DNA of 64,000 bases from Lagopus muta (GCF_023343835.1 NC_064440.1:36091537-36155536); one strand, 5' to 3'. Counted from the first letter of the stretch, positions 1 to 12,808 are shown. A program made the numbers and translations. The notes: generated by a model from the letters alone, not told the origin.

Positions 1-306
1 CAACTGGCCCCCCAACACACACAGACAGCCTACAAGCAGGATGGCAACTCACGCAGCTCAGTGTGAGGGGAGTTACTTTATTCTCCAACCAGCCCTTCTG
101 CAATAGCTGGGGAACGTCACACAGCATTAAGGAGTTCTGCAAGACATGTAGCAGCTGGCGTCACTGCAGAGGGATAACCAAACACAGGGTGCCAACCAGC
201 TCACACAACTCCTTGTGCTGTTATTCACAATCACAGGAACGGGTCTCAGTGTGGAGATGGGATGTGAGCCCCTCTCAATAAAGACACAGGCCAGAGCTGT
301 TACTCC

Positions 307-312
307 TTTATT
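307..312 (-). terminator. Polyadenylation signal AATAAA, PRR13-like gene
   Basis: AATAAA on the minus strand, about 185 nt after the TGA stop of the PRR13-like gene. Another minus-strand AATAAA lies at 77-82 and could be an alternative site. Confidence 0.5.
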
Positions 313-494
313 TACTACAATTCCAGGGCAAAGAATTTACAAACAAAAAGCAAGAAAATCACCAACAGGCAAAATGCAGGCTGAAGAGAAGGGAGAATGG
401 GGCAGCACAACCAGTAGAAGGCTCTTGCGAGGCATTTGTCTTCATGTATCGTCTCCTTGCGGCTTCACCTCCACACAGGTAGGAGATGTTTTCT

Positions 495-2228
495 TCAGTC
501 AGAATCAGAGCTGCTTGAGCTGCATGAGTGCTGGAGGAGGAGGTAAAACCAGTTCAGGACAGCACAGAAACAGCCCTCTGCCACACCACTTCTAATAGCA
601 GCTCGCAGCTGCAGGTGTGAGACTGAGGGACTTGCCCAGTCCCTTTTGGGCTCCCACAGCCCCCCCTCAGCCCTCAGTGTGGCATCCCACCACCTGCAGC
701 TGCTGCCTGGAAGGAGCTGCACGCCCATTCCCAGTGCCCAGCTTGATTCAGGTTGAGCTGGCAGCAGCTGCAACGCACATCCGTGGTGGCTGTGGTCTCA
801 CCTCCCCCCAGCTGAGTGTCTTTGCACAGCACCAAAAGCTGTGCCCTCAGGTGTGCACACTGGATGAACTGCAAGCTGGTAATTACCGGTAATTACCAGT
901 GTTGGTGCTGTGCCCGGGGCAACCAACCTGTGCCATTACGATAAAATGAGTTACTAATAACATGATCATAATGTTTATTGTAGTGCTGTTACATGCTGTA
1001 TTTTAGATCTAGAAATCATTATTTTTCTGTCATGATCCTTGGCAAATATAATTATGCAAATGCGGCTGGAGGGCTGGTGTGTAATCATTAGTTCTCAAGA
1101 TTGTTCAGCTCAGTTACATTCTGGAAAGTTTCTGGTCTCTGCCAGCAAAGGCAAATGTCAAGGTAGATCTCCTTCCAAGCAATCAAACACCACAAGGAGC
1201 TGAGGATTTGCTTCGTTTGGGAAATGCTCCTGCCTCAGACAGTGGATTTGGGGTCTTGTTCTACAGTCCTTCACTCAGTCCTATCCAGATTCATCCCTAG
1301 GACAGCACTGTCTGCAGCATATCTGCCCAGCACAGACATGGAGCACTTGCTGTCCAGAGAATGTGATTTAACACACTGCATGGTGCACCCTGAGCTGCAC
1401 CCATCTGCTGTTTAGAATTGCTTCAAGGAATTCCAGGTATCAGGTTTCAAAAGACTCATCTGAAATGGCTCATGCTTGGCTATTTATAAACTAAAAGGGA
1501 GTCTCCAAAGCAACAAAAAAAAAAACATTAACCACCCACTCTAGTGGGTCAGGGGCAGAGGGGGAGCACACATGACCACAACGGAGAGCTGGGGGATCTG
1601 CTGCAACTATACCTTGCCTCCATGGTGCTTGTGGGAACACTTGTGCTTCTTCTTGTGCTTCTTCTTGTGCTTGTGACAGCAGTCATGGGGGCCTGGTGGG
1701 CACCCAGGTGGGCATCCTGGTGGCCCCCCAGGAGGGCATCCTGGTGGCCCCCCAGGTGGGGGATGCCCATGGTGGTGGTGGCCATGGTGGTGGTGGCCTG
1801 GTGGGTGGTGGCCTGGTGGGTGGTGGTGGCCTGGTGGGGGAGGGCCAGGTGGAGGGGGCCCTGGGGGACAGTTCCCAGGGATGGCAGGTGGCACTCCTGG
1901 GTAGCAAGGGTTGCTGGGCCCAGGGTACTGGCAATTCGGAGGGGCAGATGGGTAGACTTGCATCTGCGGTGGCGGTGGTGTGCCTAGAATAAAGAGCGGG
2001 ATTACAAGTCAGCAGAGCCAGGCATTCCTTGGAAAGGCAATGCAGGGAGCTCATGCACCCATCCATTCAAAGCATCCCACTGGGTTTATGCCCACCTCAC
2101 AGGCGATGTTCCCCTCCCCTCTGGCACCCAGCTAAGCCCTCAGGCCTTTTCCCAAGCCCCAGTGACTGCATGGCACTGACAGACCAGCCCTAGCCCTGTG
2201 GCTGCTCACCTTGGCTAGTGTTCCACAT
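495..2228 (-). CDS. PRR13-like small proline/histidine-rich protein, three coding exons
   Basis: I infer a spliced gene with coding exons 2210-2228, 1613-1983 and 495-530. All have GT-AG ends (donors GTGAGC and GTATAG, acceptors ending TTCTAG and CTCCAG) and phases match, giving 426 nt or 141 residues plus stop. The protein starts MWNTSQG and continues with a Pro/Gly-rich part. Next come His-rich repeats (GHHHHGHHHHGH), then GGPPGCPPG repeats, a basic Lys/His tail (KHKKKHKKKHKCSHKH) and an acidic serine end, SSSSSDSD. Human PRR13 (TXR1) has about the same length, starts MWNP, is Pro-rich and ends in a Lys/His stretch followed by SSSDSD, so the family match is from remembered architecture. PRR13 is a small protein linked to taxane resistance; its biochemical role is poorly known, so no function is claimed here. 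The long opposite-strand frame over exon 3 is a shadow of the repeats. Confidence 0.72.
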
Positions 2229-2654
2229 CTTCTACTAACTCCAAGCTGCAAAGGAAGGACAGGCAATGTCAGTGTTTCACCACTGCACACAGGCTACCAT
2301 TTGGCCCCTGCCTTTGCACAGCTGGCCATTGGCCACAAGCACAGTCGCAGTCCACACGCCCCAGGCACAGAAACGACACTTGTCCCACTGCAGGCTCCCA
2401 CAGCCACCCCATCCTTTCTGGGGATGCTGAGTGCCAGGCACTCACTGCCCACCCCCCAGCACTTATTTCCATCATTAATGGAAATTATGCACCAAATCTG
2501 ATGCAACACGGCCCAAGCTCACATGTGCATCCTGTGTCGATGCAGAGCAAGAGGGGCACAGAGGAAATCGCATCCTGTCCCTGCACCAGCCCTGGTCCCC
2601 CCGCTGTCCCTGTCCCCAGCAGTCTCGGCCTTGTCAGGGATCAGCTCTGCTCAC

Positions 2655-2727
2655 CTACCCCGCAGATCAGTTCCTTCCGAGAGCAGCGCAGTCCTGATGG
2701 CCGTCCTTGGCGTGGCTCTCCCAAAGC
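2655..2727 (-). other. Predicted non-coding first exon of the PRR13-like gene
   Basis: The minus strand has a splice donor GGGTAG|GTGAGC at 2655 and a TATA-like box about 30 nt upstream of 2727. The coding exon 2 has its own acceptor (TTTGCAG at about 2246) 17 nt before the ATG, so an upstream non-coding exon is required. The start site is inferred from TATA spacing only. Confidence 0.45.
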
Positions 2728-2752
2728 AGCGGGCCCAGCCCTCGGGCACCCG

Positions 2753-2759
2753 TTAAATA
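2753..2759 (-). promoter_or_regulatory. TATA-like box of the PRR13-like gene
   Basis: TATTTAA on the minus strand, in a GC-rich setting, about 30 nt upstream of the inferred first exon. Confidence 0.4.
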
Positions 2760-3792
2760 CAGAGCCCTGCCTGGGCGAGGAAGGTGCGGTGGGCAGGGGT
2801 GACACTGCGGAGCAATGACACTGGCAGCACCACTCCCGGTGCTGTGGCGGTCACCATGGGCACGGTTGAAACGTCAGCGCTGCTCTCCCACCCAGCACAA
2901 AGGTCCTGCAGGGCCGATCAATCACGTGGTGTCAGGTGATGCTGTGAGTCAGACGTCCCTGCCCTGAACCCTGGTGCGCTGCACCCAGCTTGGGTGCTGT
3001 CTGCAGGGGAGGCATGGGGCTCACGTCCTCCTGGGCCCGCTGCAGGGCAGGAGGCTCAGGGCACTGCTGACGGCCGCCTGTGTCACTGCTGAGGAACGGA
3101 GCCGGGGATGGTGGGCTCTCCCCAGCATCCGCCCCCTGAGCAGGTTGAGCTCCGCAGGGTGCTCCGCTCTGCTCTGCAGAGGAGGTGATGTCTGCCTTCA
3201 CACCCAGCGGCGGCCTCGACCACGGGACTGACAGAGACTGGGCCTCCCATGCTTGGATCTTCCTCTCAGGGGCCTCTCCCAGTAACACCCTCCTTCCTCC
3301 TGCTGGCATCTTGGCAGCATGCCCTCCCTTAGCACTGAGTGATTCAGTGGGCCCATTTGCACGCTGCCAAGAAGACGCTGCACAGAAAGGTATGTGGCCC
3401 CAGTCCCCGGCCTTGCCGCAGTCTCACAGAGTGTCTCAGGGTGTTTTCTGGTCAGAGACAAATTGGATGGTGAGGGCTATTAGGTGCCCAGCCATCTCCA
3501 CCCAGGCAGTACGATGGGGTCCCAGCCATTGCCACCCACAGGATTCCCGTGGCACCGCCAGCCCAGCCTGCTCCCTCTGCCCCACGGATGGGAGGACAGA
3601 TGCAAGGTCCAAGCTCCAGGCAATGAAAATCATTCTTGGCCAAGGAAAAGCTAGAACAGGAACATAACCTTGGGACCTCCCAAGAGAAGCAGCATCCCTG
3701 AGATGGGTGCCAAAGAAGAGCAGGAGCAAGCATGTTTCCCATCTGTATTTGTGCATCCCCGCTGTTTTCCCTGGCCCAGCTCTGAGATCCTC
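2760..3792. other. Intergenic/3' flank between the PRR13-like promoter and FTCD stop
   Basis: No exon with splice sites or a recognisable protein was seen. The part next to 3793 is presumably the FTCD 3' UTR. I found no canonical AATAAA for FTCD close to its stop, so the transcript end is unresolved. Short open frames here overlap on both strands and look like chance. Confidence 0.4.
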
Positions 3793-6700
3793 TCAAGCTT
3801 CTCGTTTCTCCAGCAGTGCCAACACAAGTGCTGAGCCTTGCTTTGCCTCCTCCAGCAGCCCGGTGACCATCTGCGATGTCTGCATGGGGAGGGAGAAGGT
3901 GCATCATTTCCAGCCTGAAGGACAGGCAGTGTGTCATCTGCCCAGCCCAGGAATCTCCTCCAGTCTTTGCGGTGTCTCTGTCTCTACCCTGGCACAAAGG
4001 TACCCCACAACCCCCAATGCCCCTCTAAACAGAGTCCCAGGGATCCCGGCCTCGTCCACACTACCAGGGCTGGGACACACATGCAACTCCTGCTTACCTC
4101 AGTCTTGAATTTCTCATCTGTTATGTCTTTGAGATTGATCATGACATTAAAATAGGCTCCAAACACTGCTGCTTCCAGCATTTTGGCTCCCACCTGTGAA
4201 AAGAGGCTTCTGGAAAACTGACTGAAACAGAGTAGCACCTGTCAGTCTGGCAGCAGGGCAGACCCTCAGGCTGCAGTTTGTCTGCCATGGAAAGCAATGT
4301 CCCCTCTCTTCACCTTTTCCAGATACAGCTTCTGTGGTGGGAAACATTTTATGACCTTGCCAGGTGGGAAAATTTAGGCAAGGGATAATGCAGCACATCT
4401 TTCCCGAAAGGCTTGCAAGCTGCCAAAAAGTTAGTGAATGGAAAGCACTGGCCAGTTTTGGCAAGAAAAGCTGGATAGATTTCAAGCAGCAATGGAGAAC
4501 CCTGTGTGGACAAGCAATGAGCTAGGCAGCCTTAAAGCCCCAGCCAGAATAGCATGTGAGCCCGCTGGCCTCGGGAGCTCCTGAGTGTGGGGCTGTACCT
4601 GAAGGTCAGATTTGCAGGCCAGGTTGCCATGGTGCGCCAGCATCTTCAGTGAGGACCAGAGGTTGTTCACCTTCACTGCCAGGGTGCAGGGCACTTCCAC
4701 TGCTGTTTTCAGCCCCTGCTGCATGGCAGCCGCTCGCCTGGGGTAGGGGACAGCCCCTGGTGAATGCTGAGACCAGCCCTGGGTTGCTCATCTTTTGTGT
4801 GAAAACTCACGTGCAAACTCCCGCTACCATTGCAAGCCCTCGCCAATCTGACTCACCTTTCTTTCTCCTCAGGGGTGCTTTTTGGCAGCTTCATAGCTTC
4901 CTGCAGTTAAGGAAAAGCAAGTTTGGTGGGTGAGGGGAGCTCTGAGATCCCATGTGCATCAGGGGCCACAGCAGAACCATTAGCTCCCATACTCTTCTGA
5001 ACCCCTTCATAAAATTGTATAATTATAGAATCATAGAATTGATTGAGTTGGAAGGGACCTTTAAAGATCATCTAGTCTAACTGCCTTGCAATGAACAGGA
5101 ACACCTGCAGCTCTATCAGGTGCTCAGATACACATCCAGCCTGACCTTGAATGTCTCCATGGAAAGGGCATCCACCACCTCTCTGGGTAAACTGTGCCAG
5201 TGCCTCACTACCCGCCCTGTAAGAAACTTTTTCTTATATCCAGTCTAAATCTCCCCTCTTTGAATTTGAAACCATTTCTCTTTGTCCTGTCATAACAGAC
5301 CCAGCTAGAGAATCTGTGCCCTTCTCTCTCACAGCCCCCTGAGATAATGAAAGGCCGCTACCAGGTCACCTCAGGGTCTTCTCCAGCCTGAAGAGCCACC
5401 ACCTTTCCCAGCCTGTACTCACGAAGCGTTGCATCCCTTGGAGCGTTTTGGTTGCCCTCTTCTGGACACATTCTAACAGTGCATTAGTCACTCCACCCCA
5501 AGTAACGTCCCTTCCCCCAGCCCTGCGGGGATGAGCCTGCTCCTAAGGGCATCAGGATGCAGAGCTGCCTCCTGAACGCCTTGCCTATAAGCAGGGCCGT
5601 GGCTGGTGAGACCTCACCATATAGCTGCTGAAGGCACGGGAGTCGGCATCCACCATGGCAACCAGCTCATCCATGGCCTGGTGGAGGGGAGGGATCACGT
5701 TCCTCATGATGGGATCCAGCTGCTCGAACTGCCGCTTCCCATAGCTCATCAACCCCACCATGCAGCCCAGGGCCGCTCCCTGTGAAAGCACTGTGCTAAG
5801 TCCTCCCCTGGGACACCACACCTGCCACTACCACTGTGCCAGGTTCCCTCACCAAGGAGCCCCCAGTTGCCTGGAGAAACACCCAAGCAAGCAGGGACTC
5901 TGTGGCACAGGGCACATACCAGAGAGGCCGCAGTTGCAGCCACTGATCCTCCTCCTGGCGCTGCTGACCTCCCGCCGACTGCTCGCACAAAGGCACCCAG
6001 TGGCTTTGCAACCAGCCCCTTGTCCTCCTGTCCTGCCTGCACCAGGTACCTGCAGTACACCATGGGTCAGACCACCTCATGCTCATGGCCGCCACCAGCC
6101 AGTCCCTTTTCATTGCACACTGCCCTCTCCGCTGGCTTTTCATCCACCCCTTGGTCAGTTGGGACAGGGGCTATCACTGCGCTGGGAGACCTCCCAGATG
6201 TAGGAGGGTGGGAAAGAGAAGGAGACAGGGAGCCTCATGGGGACAGATGGGAACTCGGGGACACATGCACTGGTGATGTCAGGGATTGTGCTGCATGGAG
6301 GGATGTCTCTCTGCAAACAGCATTTTATGGAATGGGAATATGCCCAGGTGCTAGTTGGAACTCTGTAACCACATCCAAGGGTAAAGGGACAAGGTCTTGA
6401 TAGTGCATGTGAACTTATTTGCGTGTGAACTTCTCCCTCTTAAAGCAATCTTAGTGCAAGAAGCAGGCAGCAAGCTCCCCCAGCCTGGCCAGAGACAGGA
6501 ATGATGAGGAGCTCCTACTCAATGATGCGCTCCCGGGGGTTGAATGGAGACAGGGAGTCCAGGCCGAGCCGGCTGACAACCTGCAAGGAGCAGCACCAAC
6601 ACATCAGCACCAACCTGGCACCGAGCACCCAGCCAACACATCCCACTGTGTCCTTGTGCCCCGCTTTTAATTAGCCATGGAAGAGAGCCACTACCCAAGG

Positions 6701-9700
6701 CAAGGCAGACTGGTTTCACCAGTGGCTCCCATCCCAAAGGTGGGAGTGGCATGTGGTATCCATGAGTGACTGGAAACCACGCGGATAAATAATTAGCTCA
6801 CTCTTATCTAGCACATTCCTCACAGGGTGGCAAAGTCCCTCCCTGCTCCCTTCCCCTCTGGAACAGAAAAGCAGATCCTGCCTCTTTCTTTCCAGCTTAC
6901 ACTGGTGCTGGAACATGTCCTGTTAATACTAAGCACCGTCCTTGAGCTGTGTGTCCTTCTCCTCACAGCCTTCACACAGGCAGGCTGGGCAGCTGCGTCC
7001 AGTGCTCAGTCCTAAAGGGATGGGCTCTCTGCACCCCTGCACATCTCAGCATCCTCAGGGTTATAAATCAGTTTGTCCCACTGCTGTGCTCTCACATCTA
7101 TCCAGGCACCATTTCCCTGAGCCAAGGGTAATGGGGTATCCAATATCCAACAAGGGTCCAAGGTCCCTGCTCAGGGGCATTTTGAGAGACTGGAGGTCTT
7201 ATTTGTAATCCCACCCTTGTCTCAATATTGGGAGGACTCACATTACCAGTTTGATCTTGTGTTCCTCTTCCAGTATGAAGAGTTTTTCCTTCTTGATGTA
7301 AAACTCGGCTGCATTCATCATGGCTTTCTTGGGAATGAGCCCCACCAGCTGGGATCCCACCACAGGGAGCTTCAGAGCCTGTGAAGAACATCATAAACAT
7401 GAGTGTCCCCAGAGCTGCTTTTTCTGCCTCCACTGCCACCTCAGCCAGGTGACCCCCATCATGGTTCATGGAAAGGCCTTCAAAGTTGCACTCACCTTGT
7501 GGAGATAAGGCAAGAGTTGAGGTTAGTAAAAACTTGCTTAGCTTTTGGGGTTTACGTATGGTTCAGCTCTTTGCCCAACTTGACTGAGCATAAGAGGAAA
7601 AAATTTCTTTTCAGAAAGAGTGGCAATGCATAGGAACAGACTGCCCAGGGAAGTGGTGGAGTCACCATCCCTCAAGGCTTTGAAGAAAAGGCACTGAGGG
7701 CCATGGTTAGTGGGCATGGTGGGGGTGGGTGAGCTGTTGGACTAGATGATCTTAAGAGTTCTCTTCCAACCTTAGTGGTCCTATGATTCTAAAACAAGGC
7801 AGAGCCCAGCTATGGTTTTGGGCCAAAAACCTGGAGGCAGACAAGCTTTGCAAAGCTCACCACTGACATGAGCATTGTGCACTACCTACCTCTGCGTTAC
7901 AGCAGACCTCCTCATAGACAGCATGGAGCGGTGTGGTCTCAAAGTCCAGGAGATTTGTTGAAACCTGGGCTATGTTCTCCTCCTCCAAATACCAACCAAT
8001 GCCTTGCACCTTTTTCAAGCTTCCAGGCTGGGGGAGACCATTGTGGTCAAAGCACAGTGATGGCAAGCCAGGGCAGGACAAGCAGGGTAGTGGGCAGCAC
8101 AAAGGTACCTGGTCGGCGCCACGACCCTGCTCACGGATGTTAAGGGCGATGCGGTGTGCCAGCTCCTTGGTGCACAGCAGGTTGATGTTGTATGCAATCA
8201 GGAAGGTCCGGGCCCCCGTCACTGTGGCCCCCCACTGGGGAACAAAGGTTGGGGGCCCAAAATCAGGAGCCCACTCAGGTTTTTCAAGCTGGAGAGGAAG
8301 AAAGAGTGTATGAGAGCATGCTGGTAGGTAGCACAAACTGACCTCCCAGAGGTGGCCTCTCCATCTACGACCAGCATCTGCCATTAACACCACCACACTC
8401 GGCAGCACCCAAAACATTTCATCAGCTCCTCCATCTGATCAAAAAATGTTTGTGCCAAAGAGATGAAGCCCCAAATATAAAAAGGCAGCACTTTTCTTGC
8501 ACTTTCCAATTGTTTCACTTCAAAACTTTCTCCTATTTCGTTTCTCAGTAAAGCTTCCAAAGGCTTAATGCAGAAATGCTTAATTTGGAGCCAGAGGAGA
8601 TATTTCATTCAGGTTCTCTGGGGTGTTTTGGTTACTTCTGTCACACAGGGGTCTAAATGGATTCCCCAGGCTGAGCAAGCCCATCTTCCTCATCTTCCCT
8701 GCTTCAGCCCCTGCTATCTCACTCTAGTCCATGGACATCCATCTCAGTGAGGTGCACCTTGTACCTGGATGTGTGAATACAGTGCACCCTCACCTCACAC
8801 CTCTCAGCTGATGCATGCAATTGTTGGAGAAATTGTTGAGAAAGGAGGTTCCTTCCCAAAGCCAGGCTCACCTTCTTGGGGAGCGCCTCGTATTCCCCAG
8901 CACGGATGGCAGGCAGGGTTCTCCTGCTCTCCTGCCTGGCTGCCTCTCCGTACAGGTAAACTGCAAGGTAGAGAGGGGACGAGCATATTGTCTAACAGTC
9001 TGGTTTCAACTATTTGCCCCATTGTGCCCTTGGTGAAGCTTTTGTAAAAGAAATGCTGTATGTTTATGGTTGGGAATATGCAGGGGTATGGGGTCTGAGC
9101 CTGTCTGCCCACTCCCCACTCACCAGGCACTCCCAGCTCCTCTGATAAGCGCTGCCCAAAGACGTGGGCACAAACAACACACTCTTCCATGCTGGTGTTC
9201 ATCACTGGCACAAAGGGGCAGACGTCCAGGGCCCCAATGCGAGGATGTTCACCTGGGGGCGGGGCAGAGATCAGGAGCTGGGAAAAGCAAGCAGACAAGG
9301 AGGGACCAGGACCATTTCCCTGTTTTTTCTGCAGACTGAACATTGCCACTGCAGGGAAGGAGGAGTTTATAGCAGTAATGCCTACTGTAGCCCAGGGGCA
9401 GGATGGATGCAGCCTCTCTGCAATGGGAAGATGAGCAACTGTTCTGCACCTTCTCATCAGCATCCATCCTGCAGTGCTGGAAACACATGCTTGCCTGCTG
9501 GCAGCACTTTGGTCCCTATTTCTCGATCCGGCTTGCTCTGGGAATGCTTACCCTTGTGCTGACTCATGTCAATGAGCTCCCAAGCCACGCGGGCTGCGCT
9601 CAGTGCCCCTTCAACAACAGCCTCAGGGGTTCCCACAAAGGTGTAAACAGTACGGTTGGTGGAGGCACCAGCATCCACATCCAACAGTGTGCAGCCTGGT

Positions 9701-10605
9701 GTCCGGGAGATGGCCTGCCCCAGCGCCTCGATCACCTGCCAAACATCCAAAGTAGGCAAGTTGGCTGGGCTGGAGAGATGCCTACTACACTCCAGCAGCT
9801 TTGCAAGGTGGGTAATGCTTTTGCTCAGGTGCCTCCACCCTGCACCAAGCAGTGCAGGGGATGCACCCACCCTCAGACTTGTCAGGAAGAAAGTGAAGGT
9901 GCAGGACCTCCAAGCATGTACATCCAACTCCCAGTTGGCAGAGCTGGGACTCAGACATTTCCAGCCCTAATGTATCCTCAAGCCCTTGTAGAGCTGCATG
10001 CCAACAGGCACCATCACAAATTGCTGTTCCTGAGGACACTGTCCCCTGCAAACTCCAGAACAGATTTAGCTCCACAAAGCCCATTCCCAAGCGGAAGCAG
10101 CAGTTTTGCAACAGTTTTGGGTTTGCTGACCTTCACCCCTGGGGCAAAGTACAGCCTAATGCAGGTGAACCACCACAGGCAATATTAACTTGGGTGGCAT
10201 GTTTGGAAAAATAACTGAAAGTGAGGTTTTTCTATGAGGGTGTACCAGACTGCCCAGACGCTATGGCAATCTGCAGGCAGCCGGAAGGGGGTTGCCAAAG
10301 TCCTGTTTTTTACTGAATTGCAAAATGGGATCAGACACTGTGTTTGGGCATTTTCAGGATTAGTACACCGCTTTCCCCCCAGGGTAGAAGATGAAAGTTC
10401 TCACTGAATTGAATTCACTCTGATTTCAGCTGGCCCAGAAGGGCTCGAAGCGCTGAAAAACTACAAGCTAGGCCACAAGTAGCAGTGCAGAACCTGCTGC
10501 AAGACAGGCCCAGCTGCCAGCCCCCCTCCGCAGCCCACCGCCAGCCCTCACCTCCTTGTTGCATCCCTCTGAGAAGTTGGGGACACACTCCACCAGCTTG
10601 GCCAT
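3793..10605 (-). CDS. FTCD: Formimidoyltransferase-cyclodeaminase (FTCD), complete 14-exon gene
   Basis: Exons are 10552-10605, 9552-9735, 9124-9252, 8872-8960, 8109-8288, 7890-8027, 7247-7378, 6519-6580, 5920-6049, 5618-5779, 4857-4900, 4599-4737, 4098-4193 and 3793-3879. All introns are GT-AG, phases agree, and the sum is 1626 nt (541 residues plus stop), the usual vertebrate FTCD length. The protein starts [14 protein letters not shown]. The N-terminal formiminotransferase domain moves the formimino group from formiminoglutamate to tetrahydrofolate; HKGEHPRIG carries His82, the known catalytic residue. The cyclodeaminase domain begins around [13 protein letters not shown] and ends KDITDEKFK...LLEKREA; it releases ammonia to give methenyl-THF. 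In mammals the enzyme is an octamer of liver cytosol that also binds the Golgi. Start choice: the first ATG, followed directly by the conserved N-terminus. No break was seen. Confidence 0.97.
5020..5485 (-). mobile_element. CR1 LINE 3' fragment in FTCD intron 10
   Basis: Reading the minus strand, this holds the typical CR1 3' part, including GCATCCACCACCTC-type (complement) sequence, and ends in the CR1 tail ATTCTATGATTCTAT. It is 5'-truncated and diverged, and lies between FTCD exons 10 and 11, away from splice sites. Confidence 0.85.
7593..7793 (+). mobile_element. CR1 LINE 3' fragment in FTCD intron 6
   Basis: Plus-strand sequence runs from GAACAGACTGCCCAGGGAAG through GTTGGACTAGATGATCTTA to the tail CCTATGATTCT, the 3' end of an F/Y-type CR1. 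It lies between FTCD exons 6 and 7, in the orientation opposite to the gene. Confidence 0.85.
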
Positions 10606-11506
10606 GGTCCTGGTGTCTGCCCAAACCCTGTGGCCCTAGGCTGGGCTCCTCACAGGTCTTTCTGGTTCTTGCCGTCCTGCTGGCAGCAGCAGTGTTTCCA
10701 GCACTCTGCCCAGCACCAGGGTTTCTCATTAACTGCACTGATCTACAGCCAGGAGACAGAAAATGTATTGGATCAACAGAACAGTGATTGTTTGGACTGC
10801 AGTGCTCTTGTGGGGTTTGAGCAGCACATGCAGAGAAATCTCCAGCAGTCATTACCCATTAGTGCCCATGAGTCACTAAGGCAAGCTCACACCATGTGAA
10901 GAAAAACAAAAATCTTCTTCTGAGCCCAACCCCAGTAACCTGCTCTTGACCTGAGTACAGCCCTGTCAGCTACAGGGACACAGAAGATGGGGGCACAGAA
11001 AGGAAGAGTCCAGCTGCCCAAAGGAACAAACTGGACAAACACAACCATGAGAACCCAGTGTTGGTGGGGAGTTCTGATGTTCCAAGAGCACCAGTCTGAT
11101 TCTCCCACTCCCCAGGTCCTAGGCCAATGCTAAAATCCATCACTGTGAGCAGGATTTCAACCTGCACAGGGAAACTATTGGATTTTGAGTCCACTTCCTT
11201 CCTTCACCCCTTGTCCATCACAGCTCCAGCCTAGACAACCTGGGGTGACCCCTGTTCCACACTCCAGCCATCCCTCCCTGTGGAACAGCCTCAGGTAGCC
11301 CCAGCCTTACCTTTGTCCTCCATTGCCCAGGTAGGCAAAGTCAGCAGCTGCAGGAGAGAAGAGCTGAGGAAGAATTCCTTGGAAGAGACTCCTTGAACAC
11401 CATCTTGATGCAGATGTGGCTCAGGGCACAGCACCTGCACACAAGGTCTATTATTAGCTGTGACAGTGGCTTGGGGCTGGTCAGCACAGGGCTGTGGGAG
11501 AGAGAC

Positions 11507-11561
11507 GGGCTCGCCCTCAAACACCTGAAGTGAGAGCCGTATCCCTAGAGCAACAAGACGG
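11507..11561 (-). pseudogene. tRNA-Pro remnant lacking the T arm
   Basis: The minus strand reads GTCTTGTTGCTCTAGGGATA and continues through the D arm, anticodon arm and 3' acceptor GGCGAGCCC, but the whole T arm (box B) is missing. The flank at 11562-11640 matches, inverted, the flank of the tRNA-Pro remnant at 18402. Confidence 0.7.
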
Positions 11562-11859
11562 GGCAGCCAGGCTCCCCCACCACCACAGTGTGCCAGCAGC
11601 CCTTGCCCTGGGCACTGCACTGCACTAGGGGAGGGCATGGCAAGGTGGTTGCAGTGCAGGTAAAGAATTGATCCCTAAGAACTATCTGTGCAAAATACCC
11701 ATCAACAGGTTGAGAGTTTAGAGGGAGACCCAAATGGAAAAAGGAAACCCCGCATCTGTGTTTTAGCCCATCAGTGCATGGGGTGCTACAGGGGGAGCAT
11801 CAACTCAGAAGGACTGAGAAAAATTTCCCAAACAACAGACCCTCCCCCACCACCACCCA

Positions 11860-11931
11860 GGGGATGTAGCTCAGCGGTAGAGCGCCTGCTTTGCATGCAG
11901 GAGGCCCTGGGTTCAACCCCCAGCATCTCCA
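11860..11931 (+). tRNA. tRNA-Ala (TGC), copy A
   Basis: A 72-nt cloverleaf with acceptor GGGGATG/CATCTCC (one G-U pair), discriminator A, D arm GCTCAGCGGTAGAGC, anticodon loop TTTGCAT and T arm CTGGGTTCAACCCCCAG. Box A and box B are intact and a TTTT Pol III terminator follows at 11935. It is one of three Ala modules in this cluster. Confidence 0.95.
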
Positions 11932-12097
11932 CACTTTTGCTGCCTCTGAGCAAAACCCCTCCCTCACCTTTCCTCGCTCACCTCCACACACCCTCTCCCC
12001 TTGCAGCTCTCTTGCTCCCTCTCATCCCTGCACATCACCTGCTGCTTTCCTGCACTGTCCTCTCTGTTTTTATGAAGCACACAATGGACGACACAGG

Positions 12098-12808
12098 GAA
12101 TTACTGACCTGACCTGTCAGCCTCACTGCTCTGCTGGGAAGGTCATGGAACAGATCACCCTGAAAGCTGTGCCAAGGCACATGGAAGAGAAGGGACAACC
12201 AGTATGGTTTCACCAAGGATAAGGCCTTCCTGACAAACCTAGTGGCCCTCTGTGGTGTTGTAACTGCATCAATGGACATCAGAAGAGTCACTGATGTAAT
12301 TTATCTGGATTTCAGTAAGGCCTTTCACACAGTCCACTGCAACATTCTTCTCTCCAAATTGGAAAAATATGGATTTGACATCAGGAGTGTTTGATGGATG
12401 AGGAACTGATGACAAGTTCACAGCCAGATAATGCTGGTCAACAGCTCAATATCTGGATGGAGATTGGTGATGAGCGGTGTCCTTTAGGGGTCAGTGCTGG
12501 GACTGATACTTTTTAGTATCTTCATCAGTGACATCCACAGTCATGGTGAATGATGTGTCATGCCTGAGGGAGGGGGTGCCATCCTGAGGGATCTAGACAG
12601 GCTAAGCAGTGGGCGCAGGAGTATATTACGAGATTCAAAAAAGCCAAGTGCAAGGTCTTGGGGAGACCTGATGGGAGAGAAATTCATGGTCTGGCTGCAC
12701 TGGGTTTTGAGCAAACTGACTGAGCTTCAGAAGTCCCTCTTCATTGCAAGGGAATTAGACTAGATAAACTTTACAAGTCCTTTCCAACTCAATTGATTCT
12801 ATGGTTCT
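12098..12808 (+). mobile_element. CR1 LINE remnant (reverse-transcriptase part plus 3' end), copy A
   Basis: The plus strand resembles CR1 ORF2 in broken frames: a PVSLTAL-like start, '[16 protein letters not shown]' and '[10 protein letters not shown]' RT motifs, and an ending in the AATTGATTCTATGGTTCT tail. It follows the tRNA-Ala gene at the same distance as in modules B and C, so it was duplicated together with the tRNA. Confidence 0.8.

Noticed and set aside
1544-1987. 147-codon plus frame rich in Val and Trp
   Set aside because: Antisense shadow of the repeat-rich coding exon of the PRR13-like gene.
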